DNA of 64,000 nucleotides, from assembly GCF_900129295.1 (NCBI RefSeq), contig NZ_FQUU01000010.1, positions 62,001-126,000 on the forward strand, given 5' to 3'. Position numbers and translations under genes: made by a program. The stretch is from Flavisolibacter ginsengisoli DSM 18119. GTDB taxonomy: Bacteria > Bacteroidota > Bacteroidia > Chitinophagales > Chitinophagaceae. The notes under the pieces were generated by a model. That model saw only the letters and a program-made list of their open reading frames with translations, was not told the DNA's origin and did no database searches. Shown one piece after another: positions 1-8,240 of the stretch (positions are counted from its first letter, which is position 1; each line of letters opens with the position of its first letter).

Positions 1-164
1 CCTCGTCTTGTCAACAATGACTGGGTAAAATACTAAAAAAATTAGCACTTCCTATCAATACTGGACTATTTTTTTATCCACCTGGTATCTTAGGTCATTT
101 CGGGGTGATACTTAAAGAATATAAGAAAGTTGCAGGGCCAATGTAAAAACCAAGCAATTGATGG

Positions 165-251
165 GATGTCCCGAAGATATCCCGAGGATATCCCGAGGAT
201 AAGCCGACGATAAGCCGACTCTAATAGGGTCGGGATATCCTCGGGATATCT
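165..251. repeat. 11-bp tandem repeat array with 22-bp inverted partner
   Basis: Five consecutive 11-bp units lie at 165-219: one degenerate unit, two copies of GATATCCCGAG and two copies of GATAAGCCGAC. The segment 175-196 is a perfect 22-bp inverted match to 230-251, so the whole can fold into a 22-bp stem with a 33-nt loop. The second unit type is partly mirrored by GGCTTAT just after 251. The 11-bp period is close to one helical turn. No spacers separate the units, so this is not a CRISPR. Function is unknown; a dispersed intergenic repeat or a protein-binding array are both possible. Confidence 0.75.
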
Positions 252-258
252 ATGGCTT

Positions 259-429
259 ATGCATGGGTTAACAATGGAAGATGATGCAACCTGGTATAGG
301 TTGACTATAGAATCCTTGGAAGAAAAGCAGAGCTATGGAACACGGATTTTGGGGATAATTTCATTGCTTAACCGGCAATTGCTCCCGGGTCAAACGGCTA
401 GTGTCGAGCTGGGAAATTTTGAGATATAA
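259..429 (+). CDS. Short open frame, possible gene remnant
   Basis: An ATG-started frame of 56 codons (internal ATG at 274) begins just after the inverted repeat. The product is hydrophilic and rich in Glu and Leu, with no signal peptide or membrane segment. The frame is open upstream to 214, so it may be the tail of a decayed gene. I do not recognise a family. No ribosome-binding or -7 motif supports it, and it may simply be noise. Confidence 0.2.
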   Translation: MHGLTMEDDATWYRLTIESLEEKQSYGTRILGIISLLNRQLLPGQTASVELGNFEI

Positions 430-887
430 ACCTTAACCCTGCTTTTGTTTAGTCATAGGCTTGAAACTGTAGGTCTTAAATATGAATATCTTATGTAAGG
501 TTATTGGTATTCAGAACAAAAACCATTTTTCCTTCAAATAGCAATTAGATAAGTTTTAACCAATTTATCTATCATACCTGCGTTATAGTGAAGAGATAAA
601 GCTATTTCGTGTATTTGCGCAATCATTTCCATAATGGCAATTATCATGTTTTTAGCTCTATTTCTTTCGTAACTTTAAAAGAACGAAAAGGCCATAGTTA
701 TAGCAGGGCTTTAATTGCTTGATTGGAATTTCTCCAGCTTGTGGACAATGACCCACACAATGATACTCAAGGATCCTATCCTTAATAAACCACAGCAGCT
801 AACTGCAGGCACTAATTTCTGTGAACGGAATATGTTTTAAGCCAGGCATTCCTACAATTTGATTTCTTGATATAAAAACGATACGTT

Positions 888-1091
888 ATGACATCATCAA
901 TTAAGTGGATCGTATTATGCCTGATGTTTGCGGTTATTTCAATATGGTTATATACAGCCATTGATAGTAACTGGTCTCAGGAGAATCACGCGAGCATCTG
1001 GTTGACAATTTGCTTTTTCCTTTCCGCAGTAGCTACAATTTTATGTGGCTTCAGTGCTATAGAAAATAACGATGAACTGGCAAGGAAATAA
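888..1091 (+). CDS. Small two-helix membrane protein, hypothetical
   Basis: A 67-residue protein. Two hydrophobic segments (about residues 7-25 and 36-56) are joined by a short polar loop with Asp, Ser and Glu, and the C-terminus is charged. This is the layout of a small inner-membrane hairpin protein. No family is recognised. It stands alone: the next gene (RDD protein) is on the opposite strand and ends at 1239. No clear promoter or terminator is visible. The hydrophobic pattern argues for a real gene, but the short length and missing context keep confidence low. Confidence 0.4.
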   Translation: MTSSIKWIVLCLMFAVISIWLYTAIDSNWSQENHASIWLTICFFLSAVATILCGFSAIENNDELARK

Positions 1092-1238
1092 GCAAGCCAG
1101 GTATTCCATGTATTTTGTGTCGATACACCCTGGGAGGAAATGAATCTATACTTTTCACTGGCCTAAAAGGTAACGGTGAGGCCGGGGTGTAATATTTTAT
1201 TGCAGTATTGGCAATAAACTTCTTAAAAGCTGGTTATT

Positions 1239-2033
1239 TTAATGTGACACCAGGTAATTATAATCCTTCAGCAATACCTCGAGGAAGTCGAAAGGAGAGA
1301 GTGGGGTTTCGATTTTTAAATGGGTCTTTATCTTATTGCTGGCCATTTCTGCCAGGTTGTAATCATGCCGCTTCTTGGCTGAATCCAGTATCCCCTTCAA
1401 TGCATTGATATCCCTGTCGCTGAGCTGCATGACCTGTGGGAAGGAAGGTACATAGGTATTTTCCACTTCAAGGAAAACAGTGTCTGAAATAGATCCTTTT
1501 TTGGTAACACTGATCACGAGTGTATGGGCCAGCAGGTCGCCCAATCTCTGGCCTTTGGCTGAATTGACCAGGATGATATCTATGAACAAAAGCACCATGG
1601 GAATGCCTATCTTCCAGAGGTAATCGAAATCGCCTTCCTTTGCTGCCACAGGTGCAAATAGCATTACCACTACCACCATGTAATCTGATGTACGAATGAG
1701 CCAACGGATGACATATTGCCCTATGGCAGGCTGACCACCATTCTCATTGACCACCTTCAGGCGCATGATCCTTTTTCCAATGCTTTGGCCATTCATGGTG
1801 ATCTCGCAAACCAGGTGATAGAAAAGATATGGCACTATGAGTAACATGATCATTGCCCAAAGCATATTTTCTGATCCCCTTCCGGCAAACCAGATAAGCA
1901 CCCGTGCAGCTACTACCAGGTACATTACTAATACTATAGAATCAAGCAACCAGGCCAGCAACCGCTTGTAAAAAGGTGCTGCTTCAAATTCAAGGTCAAT
2001 ATTAAAATTGGTTAAAACCCGGATGGTTGACAT
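1239..2033 (-). CDS. RDD family membrane protein
   Basis: A 264-residue inner-membrane protein. The RDD domain covers about residues 15-185, with the hallmark Arg and Asp at the start of the first helix (KRLLAWLLDSIVL) and the loop signature GQSIGKRIMRLKVV. About four membrane helices are visible; the last 70 residues are soluble and charged. RDD proteins are widespread and poorly characterised; some members are linked to ion transport. The gene is divergent from the SpoIIM-MoxR operon, with 91 bp between the starts. RDD genes commonly sit beside SpoIIM/MoxR/DUF58 genes in Bacteroidota, so a shared role in envelope biology is plausible but unproven. Confidence 0.88.
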   Translation of the reverse strand: MSTIRVLTNFNIDLEFEAAPFYKRLLAWLLDSIVLVMYLVVAARVLIWFAGRGSENMLWAMIMLLIVPYLFYHLVCEITMNGQSIGKRIMRLKVVNENGGQPAIGQYVIRWLIRTSDYMVVVVMLFAPVAAKEGDFDYLWKIGIPMVLLFIDIILVNSAKGQRLGDLLAHTLVISVTKKGSISDTVFLEVENTYVPSFPQVMQLSDRDINALKGILDSAKKRHDYNLAEMASNKIKTHLKIETPLSPFDFLEVLLKDYNYLVSH

Positions 2034-2124
2034 GCTATCTGTTATTCTAATTACAAAAGTTTAAACTTAGTTTTTCTGAACTAACTATCGTAAAAATAGT
2101 ATTTTACGACTTCAAATTACCCTA

Positions 2125-3090
2125 TTGCGCGAAGGCCTGTTCATAAAAAAAAATAAAGACCGCTGGGAGAGAGTTCAGCAGGAATCGGCCCAGGGCGCCG
2201 ATGAAATGGCTACTGATTTTGTGAAGCTGGTAGATGACCTGGCCTATGCTAAAACCTTTTATCCCACCAGCCGGGTCACCCGGTATATTAATTCCCTGGC
2301 TGCCCGTATTTACCTGAAGATCTACCAGAACCGAAGGGAAGAGTCAAACAGGCTACTGAAATTCTGGAGGTATGATGTACCTCTTACAGTGAAAAAGCAC
2401 CATACCATTATCCTTATTGCCTTTATCATTTTTGCACTTTTCTTTTCTGTTGGCTTTTTTTCAGCCTCTCATGAACCTGGATTTGTACGAGAGGTTTTGG
2501 GCGATAATTATGTGAATATGACGGAGGATAATATAGAAAAAGGCAATCCTTTCGGTGTATACCAGGATCCTAATTCTTTTGTCATGTTCATGCGCATCAT
2601 GGTGAACAATATCCTTGTTTCCTTCATTTATTTCTTCAGGGGTATTGTGCTTGGGATACCCAGCCTGGTTTCCCTGGGCAAGGAATCTATACGACTGGGT
2701 GCATTTGAACATATGTTTTATGTAAAAGGACTGGCAGGCAAGGCTGTTACTACGGTGCTGATTCATGGTATGCTGGAACTCACAGCCATTATTATTGCCT
2801 GCGCAGCTGGAGTGGTAATGGGTACCAGCTTTTTATTTCCCGGAACGCGGCGTCGGGTAGATGCTTTCCGCGAGGGTACGAAGGACGGTATCAAAATGAT
2901 CATTGGATTGGTACCTGTCTTTGTATTAGCTGCATTATTCGAAGGCTTTGTTACGCGGTATTATAAAATGCCATTGCCTTTGAACCTGGCCCTGTTGTTT
3001 TCTTCCGTGGTTTTTATTGTCTGGTATTTTATCATCTACCCTGCACGTTTATCTGCCAGTACTCAAGAACCGAAGGAGGTGCATGCATAA
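2125..3090 (+). CDS. SpoIIM (stage II sporulation protein M)-like membrane protein
   Basis: A 321-residue protein with a TTG start. The N-terminal MREGLFIKKNKDRW matches the usual start of this family in Bacteroidota, which supports the TTG. Residues 1-90 are soluble and helical; from about residue 95 on there are five or so membrane helices in the DUF95/SpoIIM pattern. Bacteroidota do not sporulate, so the name reflects homology only; the family is thought to act in the membrane next to MoxR ATPases. It is the first gene of a five-gene operon and its stop overlaps the next start by 8 bp. Confidence 0.85.
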   Translation: MREGLFIKKNKDRWERVQQESAQGADEMATDFVKLVDDLAYAKTFYPTSRVTRYINSLAARIYLKIYQNRREESNRLLKFWRYDVPLTVKKHHTIILIAFIIFALFFSVGFFSASHEPGFVREVLGDNYVNMTEDNIEKGNPFGVYQDPNSFVMFMRIMVNNILVSFIYFFRGIVLGIPSLVSLGKESIRLGAFEHMFYVKGLAGKAVTTVLIHGMLELTAIIIACAAGVVMGTSFLFPGTRRRVDAFREGTKDGIKMIIGLVPVFVLAALFEGFVTRYYKMPLPLNLALLFSSVVFIVWYFIIYPARLSASTQEPKEVHA

Positions 3091-3880
3091 TAATTGTTTT
3101 AAAAAATATTATCTCCGTATATCAGCAGTTACACTGGCCTGCATAATCCACATGGCTGCATGGTCACAGGATAGCTCAGGATACCCGGATAGCCTGCCCG
3201 CTGTCTCGGAGGTTGAGGATACTGTTATAACGCAGGTAACCAGTGAGGAAGGTAATACTGAATTGTTTGATACCATAAAGGAGCCCTTACAGGTGGTGGT
3301 AAGGAAAGTTCCTGATACAGTAGTATCACAATTAAAGAAGGATGAAAACTACTGGTACGTCAATACGGCCCCGGAGCGTGAAAAGAAAAAAGCCCCTGTT
3401 AAGGATCCATACTGGTACCGGAGCGCATGGTTCACTCAATTACTCTGGTTCCTGGTATTGGGAAGCTTTTTGGCGATCATGATCTGGTTCCTGGCTTCCA
3501 GTAATATATCCCTGTTTCGTAAAAAGAACGTGGCCATCAAGGATGTTGAAGAAATGGAACCCGGTGAAAATATTTTCACGCTTGATTATGGAAAGGAGCT
3601 ACATAAAGCCCTTGCAGCAAATGATTTTCGACTGGCCATCAGGTTATGGTATTTGAGTACGTTGCGCGACCTGTCCGAAAAGGAATTTATCACATACAAG
3701 ACAGGCAAAACAAATAGTGATTATGTAGCCCAGTTATACAACACGCCTTTGTATAAAAAGTTTTCTACCCTTACCAGGGTATTTGAATATACATGGTATG
3801 GTGAACTGGCATTGAACCATGAGCGCTATGCTCTTTTGCAAAAAGATTTTGAAAGTTTTAAAGCGCAACTGGCCCAATGA
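3083..3880 (+). CDS. DUF4129 domain-containing membrane protein
   Basis: A 265-residue protein. I chose the ATG at 3083 over the longer in-frame start at 3017. It has a strong AAGGAGG at 3073-3079 just upstream and leaves a normal signal peptide (about residues 1-28, ending AAWSQ). A low-complexity periplasmic part follows, then a single membrane helix around residues 118-140. The cytoplasmic DUF4129 domain is at the C-terminus, with RLAIRLWYLSTLRDL and FEYTWYGE. The gene overlaps the SpoIIM-like gene by 8 bp and the DUF4350 gene by 4 bp, indicating translational coupling. Its molecular role is not known. Confidence 0.85.
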   Translation: MHNNCFKKYYLRISAVTLACIIHMAAWSQDSSGYPDSLPAVSEVEDTVITQVTSEEGNTELFDTIKEPLQVVVRKVPDTVVSQLKKDENYWYVNTAPEREKKKAPVKDPYWYRSAWFTQLLWFLVLGSFLAIMIWFLASSNISLFRKKNVAIKDVEEMEPGENIFTLDYGKELHKALAANDFRLAIRLWYLSTLRDLSEKEFITYKTGKTNSDYVAQLYNTPLYKKFSTLTRVFEYTWYGELALNHERYALLQKDFESFKAQLAQ

Positions 3881-5088
3881 GAAAGTACACCTTCCATATC
3901 ATTGCCGGCCTGGTAGCCATTGCATTCCTTCTCATCCTGGTCTTTTCAACAAAGAGTAAGAAAATGGATGAAAGGGTCACTTTAAAGCAATCGGATAAGA
4001 TACCCTATGGTACTGCCGCTGCCAAAGAACTTTTGCCTGCTATTTTTCCCAATGCCACCATCTATTACAATAAGTTGTACCCGGCTTATTGGGATTCTCT
4101 TGACATGGAGCAGGGCAACCAGGCTGTGATCATCATGGCTGATCAATTCAATGCTGATGAAGATGAGATCAGCAGAATTATATCCTTTGTGAAAAAAGGT
4201 AATTATGTTTTCCTGGTAGCCAAGTCTTTCTCTTACGAAGCAGTGCAGGCTTTTCATATCTCCTATAATGAGAATACTATAGACCAGTTGATCAACCGTG
4301 AAAATGACAGTCTTCGTTTGCGGTTGGAAAAACCGGTTTTCGCCTCAGACAGGGTTTATTTATATCCAGGAAAAAAGTATGAAAGCTCAATATATGCTTT
4401 GGATACTTTGCGATCAAGGGTATTGGGCAGGGGAGAAAATGGCAGGCCTGATTTCATACAAATGCAGTCAGGGAAGGGAAGTATTTTCATTCATGTTGCG
4501 CCATTGGCATTCAGCAATTATTTCCTGCTTCATAAGGATAACGTTGGCTATTACCAGTCTGCGCTATCCGTTATTCCTTCTTCGGTCAATAAAGTTTTAT
4601 GGAATGAATATTACCTGGTGAAGCCTAAAGGAACTAAGGATAAGGAACCAAACTGGTTAGGCGTATTGATGAAATATCCTGCCTTCAAATGGGCATTATT
4701 GACAGGTATATTAACACTGTTGATCTTTGTGCTGTTGGGTATGCGCCGTATGCAAAGAATGATACCGGCATCTGTGAGGCCTCATAATGATTCACTGGAT
4801 TTTATTAAAACAATGGGGCGCCTTTATTTCGACAAAAAGGACCATAAGAACCTGGCAAAAAAAATGGCCAGCTATTTTCTTGACCATGTTCGTTCTAATT
4901 ATAAAGTATCAACCTATACTTTAGATGAGGAATTTGCCCGGAACCTGCACTATAAAACAGGATATCCCGAGCAGGAGATTGCACAACTGGTGAGATTTAT
5001 CAATGACCTGGATGGGTTGCCGGCAATATCTGATAGCCAGTTGACCCATTTTCATAAACAACTGGAATTATTTTATCAAAATACCTGA
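3877..5088 (+). CDS. DUF4350 domain-containing membrane protein
   Basis: A 403-residue protein with an N-terminal membrane anchor (about residues 7-24), an extracytoplasmic alpha/beta domain of the DUF4350 type (about 40-250) and a second membrane helix around 270-290 followed by a cytoplasmic tail. In this cluster DUF4350 proteins sit between DUF4129 and MoxR. The start overlaps the previous gene by 4 bp (ATGA) and the stop is 1 bp from the moxR start. No catalytic motif is recognised. The family resembles GldG-like or ThuA-like folds, but I would not assign an activity. Confidence 0.82.
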   Translation: MRKYTFHIIAGLVAIAFLLILVFSTKSKKMDERVTLKQSDKIPYGTAAAKELLPAIFPNATIYYNKLYPAYWDSLDMEQGNQAVIIMADQFNADEDEISRIISFVKKGNYVFLVAKSFSYEAVQAFHISYNENTIDQLINRENDSLRLRLEKPVFASDRVYLYPGKKYESSIYALDTLRSRVLGRGENGRPDFIQMQSGKGSIFIHVAPLAFSNYFLLHKDNVGYYQSALSVIPSSVNKVLWNEYYLVKPKGTKDKEPNWLGVLMKYPAFKWALLTGILTLLIFVLLGMRRMQRMIPASVRPHNDSLDFIKTMGRLYFDKKDHKNLAKKMASYFLDHVRSNYKVSTYTLDEEFARNLHYKTGYPEQEIAQLVRFINDLDGLPAISDSQLTHFHKQLELFYQNT

Positions 5089-5089
5089 A

Positions 5090-6067
5090 ATGGAAGAACC
5101 GATTTTTGAAATACGAACCGACCTTTCTGAATTGAATGATGCTGTTAATGCCGTGCGGCAACAGATCAAAAAGATCATTGTGGGCCAGGATGATATGGTG
5201 CGCCTGATCATCACCGCGCTGCTTGCGGATGGACACGTGCTGATAGAAGGTGTACCCGGTGTGGCAAAGACACTGACTGCCAAACTGGTGGCCAAATGCC
5301 TGGCTGTGCAATTTTCGCGTATACAATTCACGCCTGACCTGATGCCATCTGATGTTTTGGGAACGCCTGTATTCAACCCAACGAATGGAACATTTGAATT
5401 TAAAAAAGGTCCTTTGTTCAGTAATATCGTCCTGATAGACGAGATCAACAGGGCACCTGCAAAAACACAGGCGGCCTTGTTTGAGGTGATGGAAGAAAAG
5501 CAGATCACGGTGGATGGAAGAACCTACCCCATGGCAGTGCCATTTATGGTGCTGGCCACCCAGAACCCTATTGAACAGGAAGGCACTTACCGTTTGCCGG
5601 AGGCTCAGCTTGACAGGTTTTTATTCAAGGTGTTGGTGCCATACCCAAGTGAATCAGAGGAAATGGAAATACTGACACAGTTTCACCAGATGGGCAATAC
5701 CAATGTATTGTCCACCATTGAGCCGGTGTTGAAAGCAGAACAACTGGTATCGCTCCGGAAGCAGGTGAAGAATATTGTTATAGAAGAAAAATTGCTGCAG
5801 TTCATTGCCAAACTGGTGCACCAGACAAGGAACCATAAATCCATTTACCTGGGTGGATCGCCCCGTGCTTCCCTGGCGATCATGAATGCATCAAAGGCCT
5901 ATGCCGCCATTAATGGTCGCGACTTTGTAACACCGGAAGATATACTGGAAGTAGTTCCTCCTGTGTTGCGTCACCGGATCATTCTGTCACCTGATAAGGA
6001 AATGGAAGGTGTATCGGAAGATGCAGTACTTCGCCAGATCATTCAAACCATGGAGATTCCCAGGTAA
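5090..6067 (+). CDS. MoxR family AAA+ ATPase
   Basis: A 325-residue AAA+ ATPase. Visible motifs are Walker A GVPGVAKT (residues 54-61), Walker B IVLIDEIN (113-120), sensor 1 in LATQNP (about 157-162), the arginine-finger segment LPEAQLDRF, and a C-terminal lid with GGSPRAS. MoxR ATPases act as chaperones that help assemble or mature partner proteins, often ones with von Willebrand-like domains. Here the partner is likely the DUF58 protein encoded immediately downstream (1-bp overlap). The gene is fourth in an operon of five. Confidence 0.95.
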   Translation: MEEPIFEIRTDLSELNDAVNAVRQQIKKIIVGQDDMVRLIITALLADGHVLIEGVPGVAKTLTAKLVAKCLAVQFSRIQFTPDLMPSDVLGTPVFNPTNGTFEFKKGPLFSNIVLIDEINRAPAKTQAALFEVMEEKQITVDGRTYPMAVPFMVLATQNPIEQEGTYRLPEAQLDRFLFKVLVPYPSESEEMEILTQFHQMGNTNVLSTIEPVLKAEQLVSLRKQVKNIVIEEKLLQFIAKLVHQTRNHKSIYLGGSPRASLAIMNASKAYAAINGRDFVTPEDILEVVPPVLRHRIILSPDKEMEGVSEDAVLRQIIQTMEIPR

Positions 6068-7419
6068 TGCTGCAAAGAATTTTCGCCATATGGGATTCGA
6101 CCTCATTTTACCTCAGTAAATTGGTTTATTACTGTGGCTTTGGCATTGCTGTGATTTTTGCTTTAAGTTATTTTGCAACTCCATTCTTCAATATCGCATT
6201 ATTGCTATTAATATGCCTGTTGATAAGCATATGCATTGACGCCTTCATTCTGTACCGTAAAAAGGATGGGCTGGAAGTAGAGCGGATTACAGGAGAACGT
6301 ATGAGCAATGGGGATGAGAATAAAGTGGTGATCGATTTAAACAACCAGTATGAATTCAAAGCGCATTGCCTGCTGATTGATGAATTGCCCTTCCAGTTCC
6401 AGGAACGCAAATGGAAAAGGGTAGTGGAAATAGAACGTGGGGCAACAGCCCATTTGCAATATGTGTTGAAACCAAATGAACGAGGTGAATACCATTTCGG
6501 GAATATCAATGCTTACGTGAAAGGTCCCCTGCAACTGGTACGCAGGCGTTTTATCTTTCGCCATGAAATAACAGTAAAAGTCTATCCTTCCTATATCCAG
6601 ATGCGCCGTTTCGGATTGATGGCTGTGGCACATCACCTGCAACAGACCGGCGTGAAGCGCATGAGGAAGCTGGGACACAGTATGGAGTTTGAGCAGATCA
6701 AGGAATATGTGCGGGGCGATGATTACCGCACTATCAACTGGAAGGCCACGGCACGCAAGGGTGACCTTATGGTCAACAATTTCACAGATGAAAGGAGCCA
6801 GCAGATCTATTGTGTCATCAATAAAGGAAGGGTGATGAAGATGCCCTTTGAGGGTATGACCTTACTGGATTACGCCATTAATGCATCCCTGGTCATTTCC
6901 AATGTGGCGTTGCACAAACAGGACAAGGCAGGCCTGATCACTTTTTCACAAACGCTTGATGCCTTTCTACAGGCAGATAAAAAACCTACCCAGATCAACC
7001 ATATACTTGAAGTGTTGTACAGGCAGGAGACCAATTTCCTGGAGCCGGATTTTGAACAATTGTTTTCCATTGTTCGCAACCGCATCAATCACAGGAGCCT
7101 GCTCATTCTCTTCACCAATTTTGAATCTATCGAAAGCCTGCAAAGAGAGCTTCCCTTCTTAAAATTGCTGGCGCACTATCATTTGCTGATGGTGGTATTC
7201 TTTGAGAATACTGAACTGAAGGAACTGACAGAGCAAAAGGCTACTACTATTGAGGATATCTATATCAAGACCATTGCTGATAAATACCGCCATGAAAAAA
7301 AACTTATTGCCAAAGAACTGCAAGCCCATGGCATCATTGCTGTATTAAGCACGCCACAAATGCTCTCTATCAATACCATGAACAAGTATCTGGAGTTGAA
7401 GAACCGCCAAAGCATATAA
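6067..7419 (+). CDS. DUF58 domain-containing protein
   Basis: A 450-residue protein. Two N-terminal membrane helices (about residues 13-58) precede a soluble region carrying the DUF58 signature RGDDYRTINWKATAR (about 217-231), followed by a von Willebrand A-like fold. DUF58 proteins are almost always paired with MoxR ATPases, as here, and are presumed clients. The start codon overlaps the moxR stop. The gene ends the operon; a hairpin with 8-bp arms follows at 7423-7441. No conventional metal-binding DxSxS is obvious, so metal binding is uncertain. Confidence 0.9.
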   Translation: MLQRIFAIWDSTSFYLSKLVYYCGFGIAVIFALSYFATPFFNIALLLLICLLISICIDAFILYRKKDGLEVERITGERMSNGDENKVVIDLNNQYEFKAHCLLIDELPFQFQERKWKRVVEIERGATAHLQYVLKPNERGEYHFGNINAYVKGPLQLVRRRFIFRHEITVKVYPSYIQMRRFGLMAVAHHLQQTGVKRMRKLGHSMEFEQIKEYVRGDDYRTINWKATARKGDLMVNNFTDERSQQIYCVINKGRVMKMPFEGMTLLDYAINASLVISNVALHKQDKAGLITFSQTLDAFLQADKKPTQINHILEVLYRQETNFLEPDFEQLFSIVRNRINHRSLLILFTNFESIESLQRELPFLKLLAHYHLLMVVFFENTELKELTEQKATTIEDIYIKTIADKYRHEKKLIAKELQAHGIIAVLSTPQMLSINTMNKYLELKNRQSI

Positions 7420-7422
7420 GGT

Positions 7423-7441
7423 AAATTGCCGGCGGCAATTT
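7423..7441 (+). terminator. Hairpin after the MoxR-DUF58 operon
   Basis: AAATTGCC (7423-7430) pairs perfectly with GGCAATTT (7434-7441) around a 3-nt loop, starting 3 nt after the DUF58 stop. The downstream tract is T-rich but broken by G (two copies of TTTATGG, then TTTTTTG near 7457), so it may be a weak terminator or one end of an intergenic repeat. Confidence 0.45.
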
Positions 7442-7658
7442 GTTTATGGTTTATGGTTTTTTGTTTCTGGTTCGTTAGATTGGAGGGAACTATGAAAAGA
7501 AATATACTTTAATTGAGGGGGGCGATTTGCCTAATAAGCAAATGAAATAAGCGAGCGATGAAAATATAAGGTAACACTGTTAATCTCAATAAGAAGCCTT
7601 ACCTGTAGTAAAATAAAATAATTCATTAGAGATATGCCACACTTAATACAGAATTAAA

Positions 7659-8033
7659 ATGCTTAATGAAATAATTGATTTTTATAAAAATAAATTTCCA
7701 TTAAAGATTATTGTCATTAATTGGGATGAATATATTTTAAATATTTGCGGTGAAGGGTGGACCTTTAACACGACATCTTGCTGGCGAATTATCAATCAAA
7801 GAGGGCTTTACGGGAGTGATGATAAAGAAGTGGAGACCTATATTAAAAATCTGGAAGGAAATTTCATTTTAAAAATTGAACATCTTAGTAATTTGAAAAT
7901 TGATTTATCTTTTGTATTATCAGATAAGACAATTCTCCAGGTTTTTTGTAGCTCATATTTTGAGCCTTGGGTTTTTCGCATTGATAATCATAAAACATTT
8001 GTTGCGTATTATGATCCTCTATCAGACATGTAA
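7659..8033 (+). CDS. Hypothetical protein, immunity-protein-like, AT-rich
   Basis: A 124-residue protein with no signal peptide or membrane helix. It is rich in Lys, Ile, Asn and aromatic residues, with conserved-looking GEGWTFNT and EPWVFRI patches in a beta-rich layout. This resembles small single-domain proteins of the DUF6188/immunity type, though I cannot confirm that. Its base composition is clearly more AT-rich than the MoxR operon and truB on either side, and the preceding 240 bp is low-complexity, which suggests an acquired gene. No toxin or partner gene is next to it. Confidence 0.55.
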   Translation: MLNEIIDFYKNKFPLKIIVINWDEYILNICGEGWTFNTTSCWRIINQRGLYGSDDKEVETYIKNLEGNFILKIEHLSNLKIDLSFVLSDKTILQVFCSSYFEPWVFRIDNHKTFVAYYDPLSDM

Positions 8034-8135
8034 TGATATTTGCTGGTATGTTTCTCTTTCCCGATGAGTTAACACATCAGTGGCCAAGCATAAACAAAAG
8101 ATGTTTAATCACAAATGTGAATGCCTTAGAAGGCC

Positions 8136-8171
8136 CTCCTTATCAACTTTTCAACTTGTTAACCTGTCAAC
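8136..8171. repeat. Dispersed intergenic repeat, copy 1
   Basis: A 36-bp segment beginning CTCCTTATCAACTTTTCAAC matches 12347-12382 at 33 of 36 positions. It is built from short TCAAC/TTAAC steps. Both copies lie in intergenic DNA about 70-100 bp from a gene boundary. This looks like a genome-wide dispersed repeat, not a coding remnant. Confidence 0.6.
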
Positions 8172-8226
8172 TCACGCATTTTCCATATAAATACCCAAAC
8201 CTTAAACTTTTATTCCTTCCCCTCCC

Positions 8227-8234
8227 TACATTTG
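8227..8234 (+). promoter_or_regulatory. -7 promoter box of truB
   Basis: TACATTTG is a perfect match to the Bacteroidota -7 consensus TAnnTTTG and ends 6 nt before the truB ATG at 8241. No good -33 TTG is present about 19 nt upstream. The box overlaps the alternative TTG start at 8232, which argues against that start. Confidence 0.5.
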
Positions 8235-8240
8235 CCGGCC

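Larger units (their letters stand above)
1..887. other. Gene-poor left edge
   Basis: No convincing gene is visible in this stretch. It holds the 11-bp repeat array with inverted partner at 165-251 and a short open frame at 259-429, listed separately. The rest (about 430-887) is AT-rich, with stops in all frames at short intervals, and shows no RNA gene or strong hairpin that I recognise. A gene may end to the left of position 1, but nothing identifies it. Confidence 0.5.

Noticed and set aside
165-219. Short direct repeats that could suggest a CRISPR array
   Set aside because: The 11-bp units are adjacent without spacers and no cas gene is in the window.
1208-1408. Plus-strand open frame of 66 codons
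   Set aside because: It lies mostly antisense to the well-supported RDD gene and has no family features.
8232-8240. TTG start for truB
   Set aside because: It falls inside the -7 box TACATTTG; the ATG at 8241 is correctly placed and gives the normal family start.
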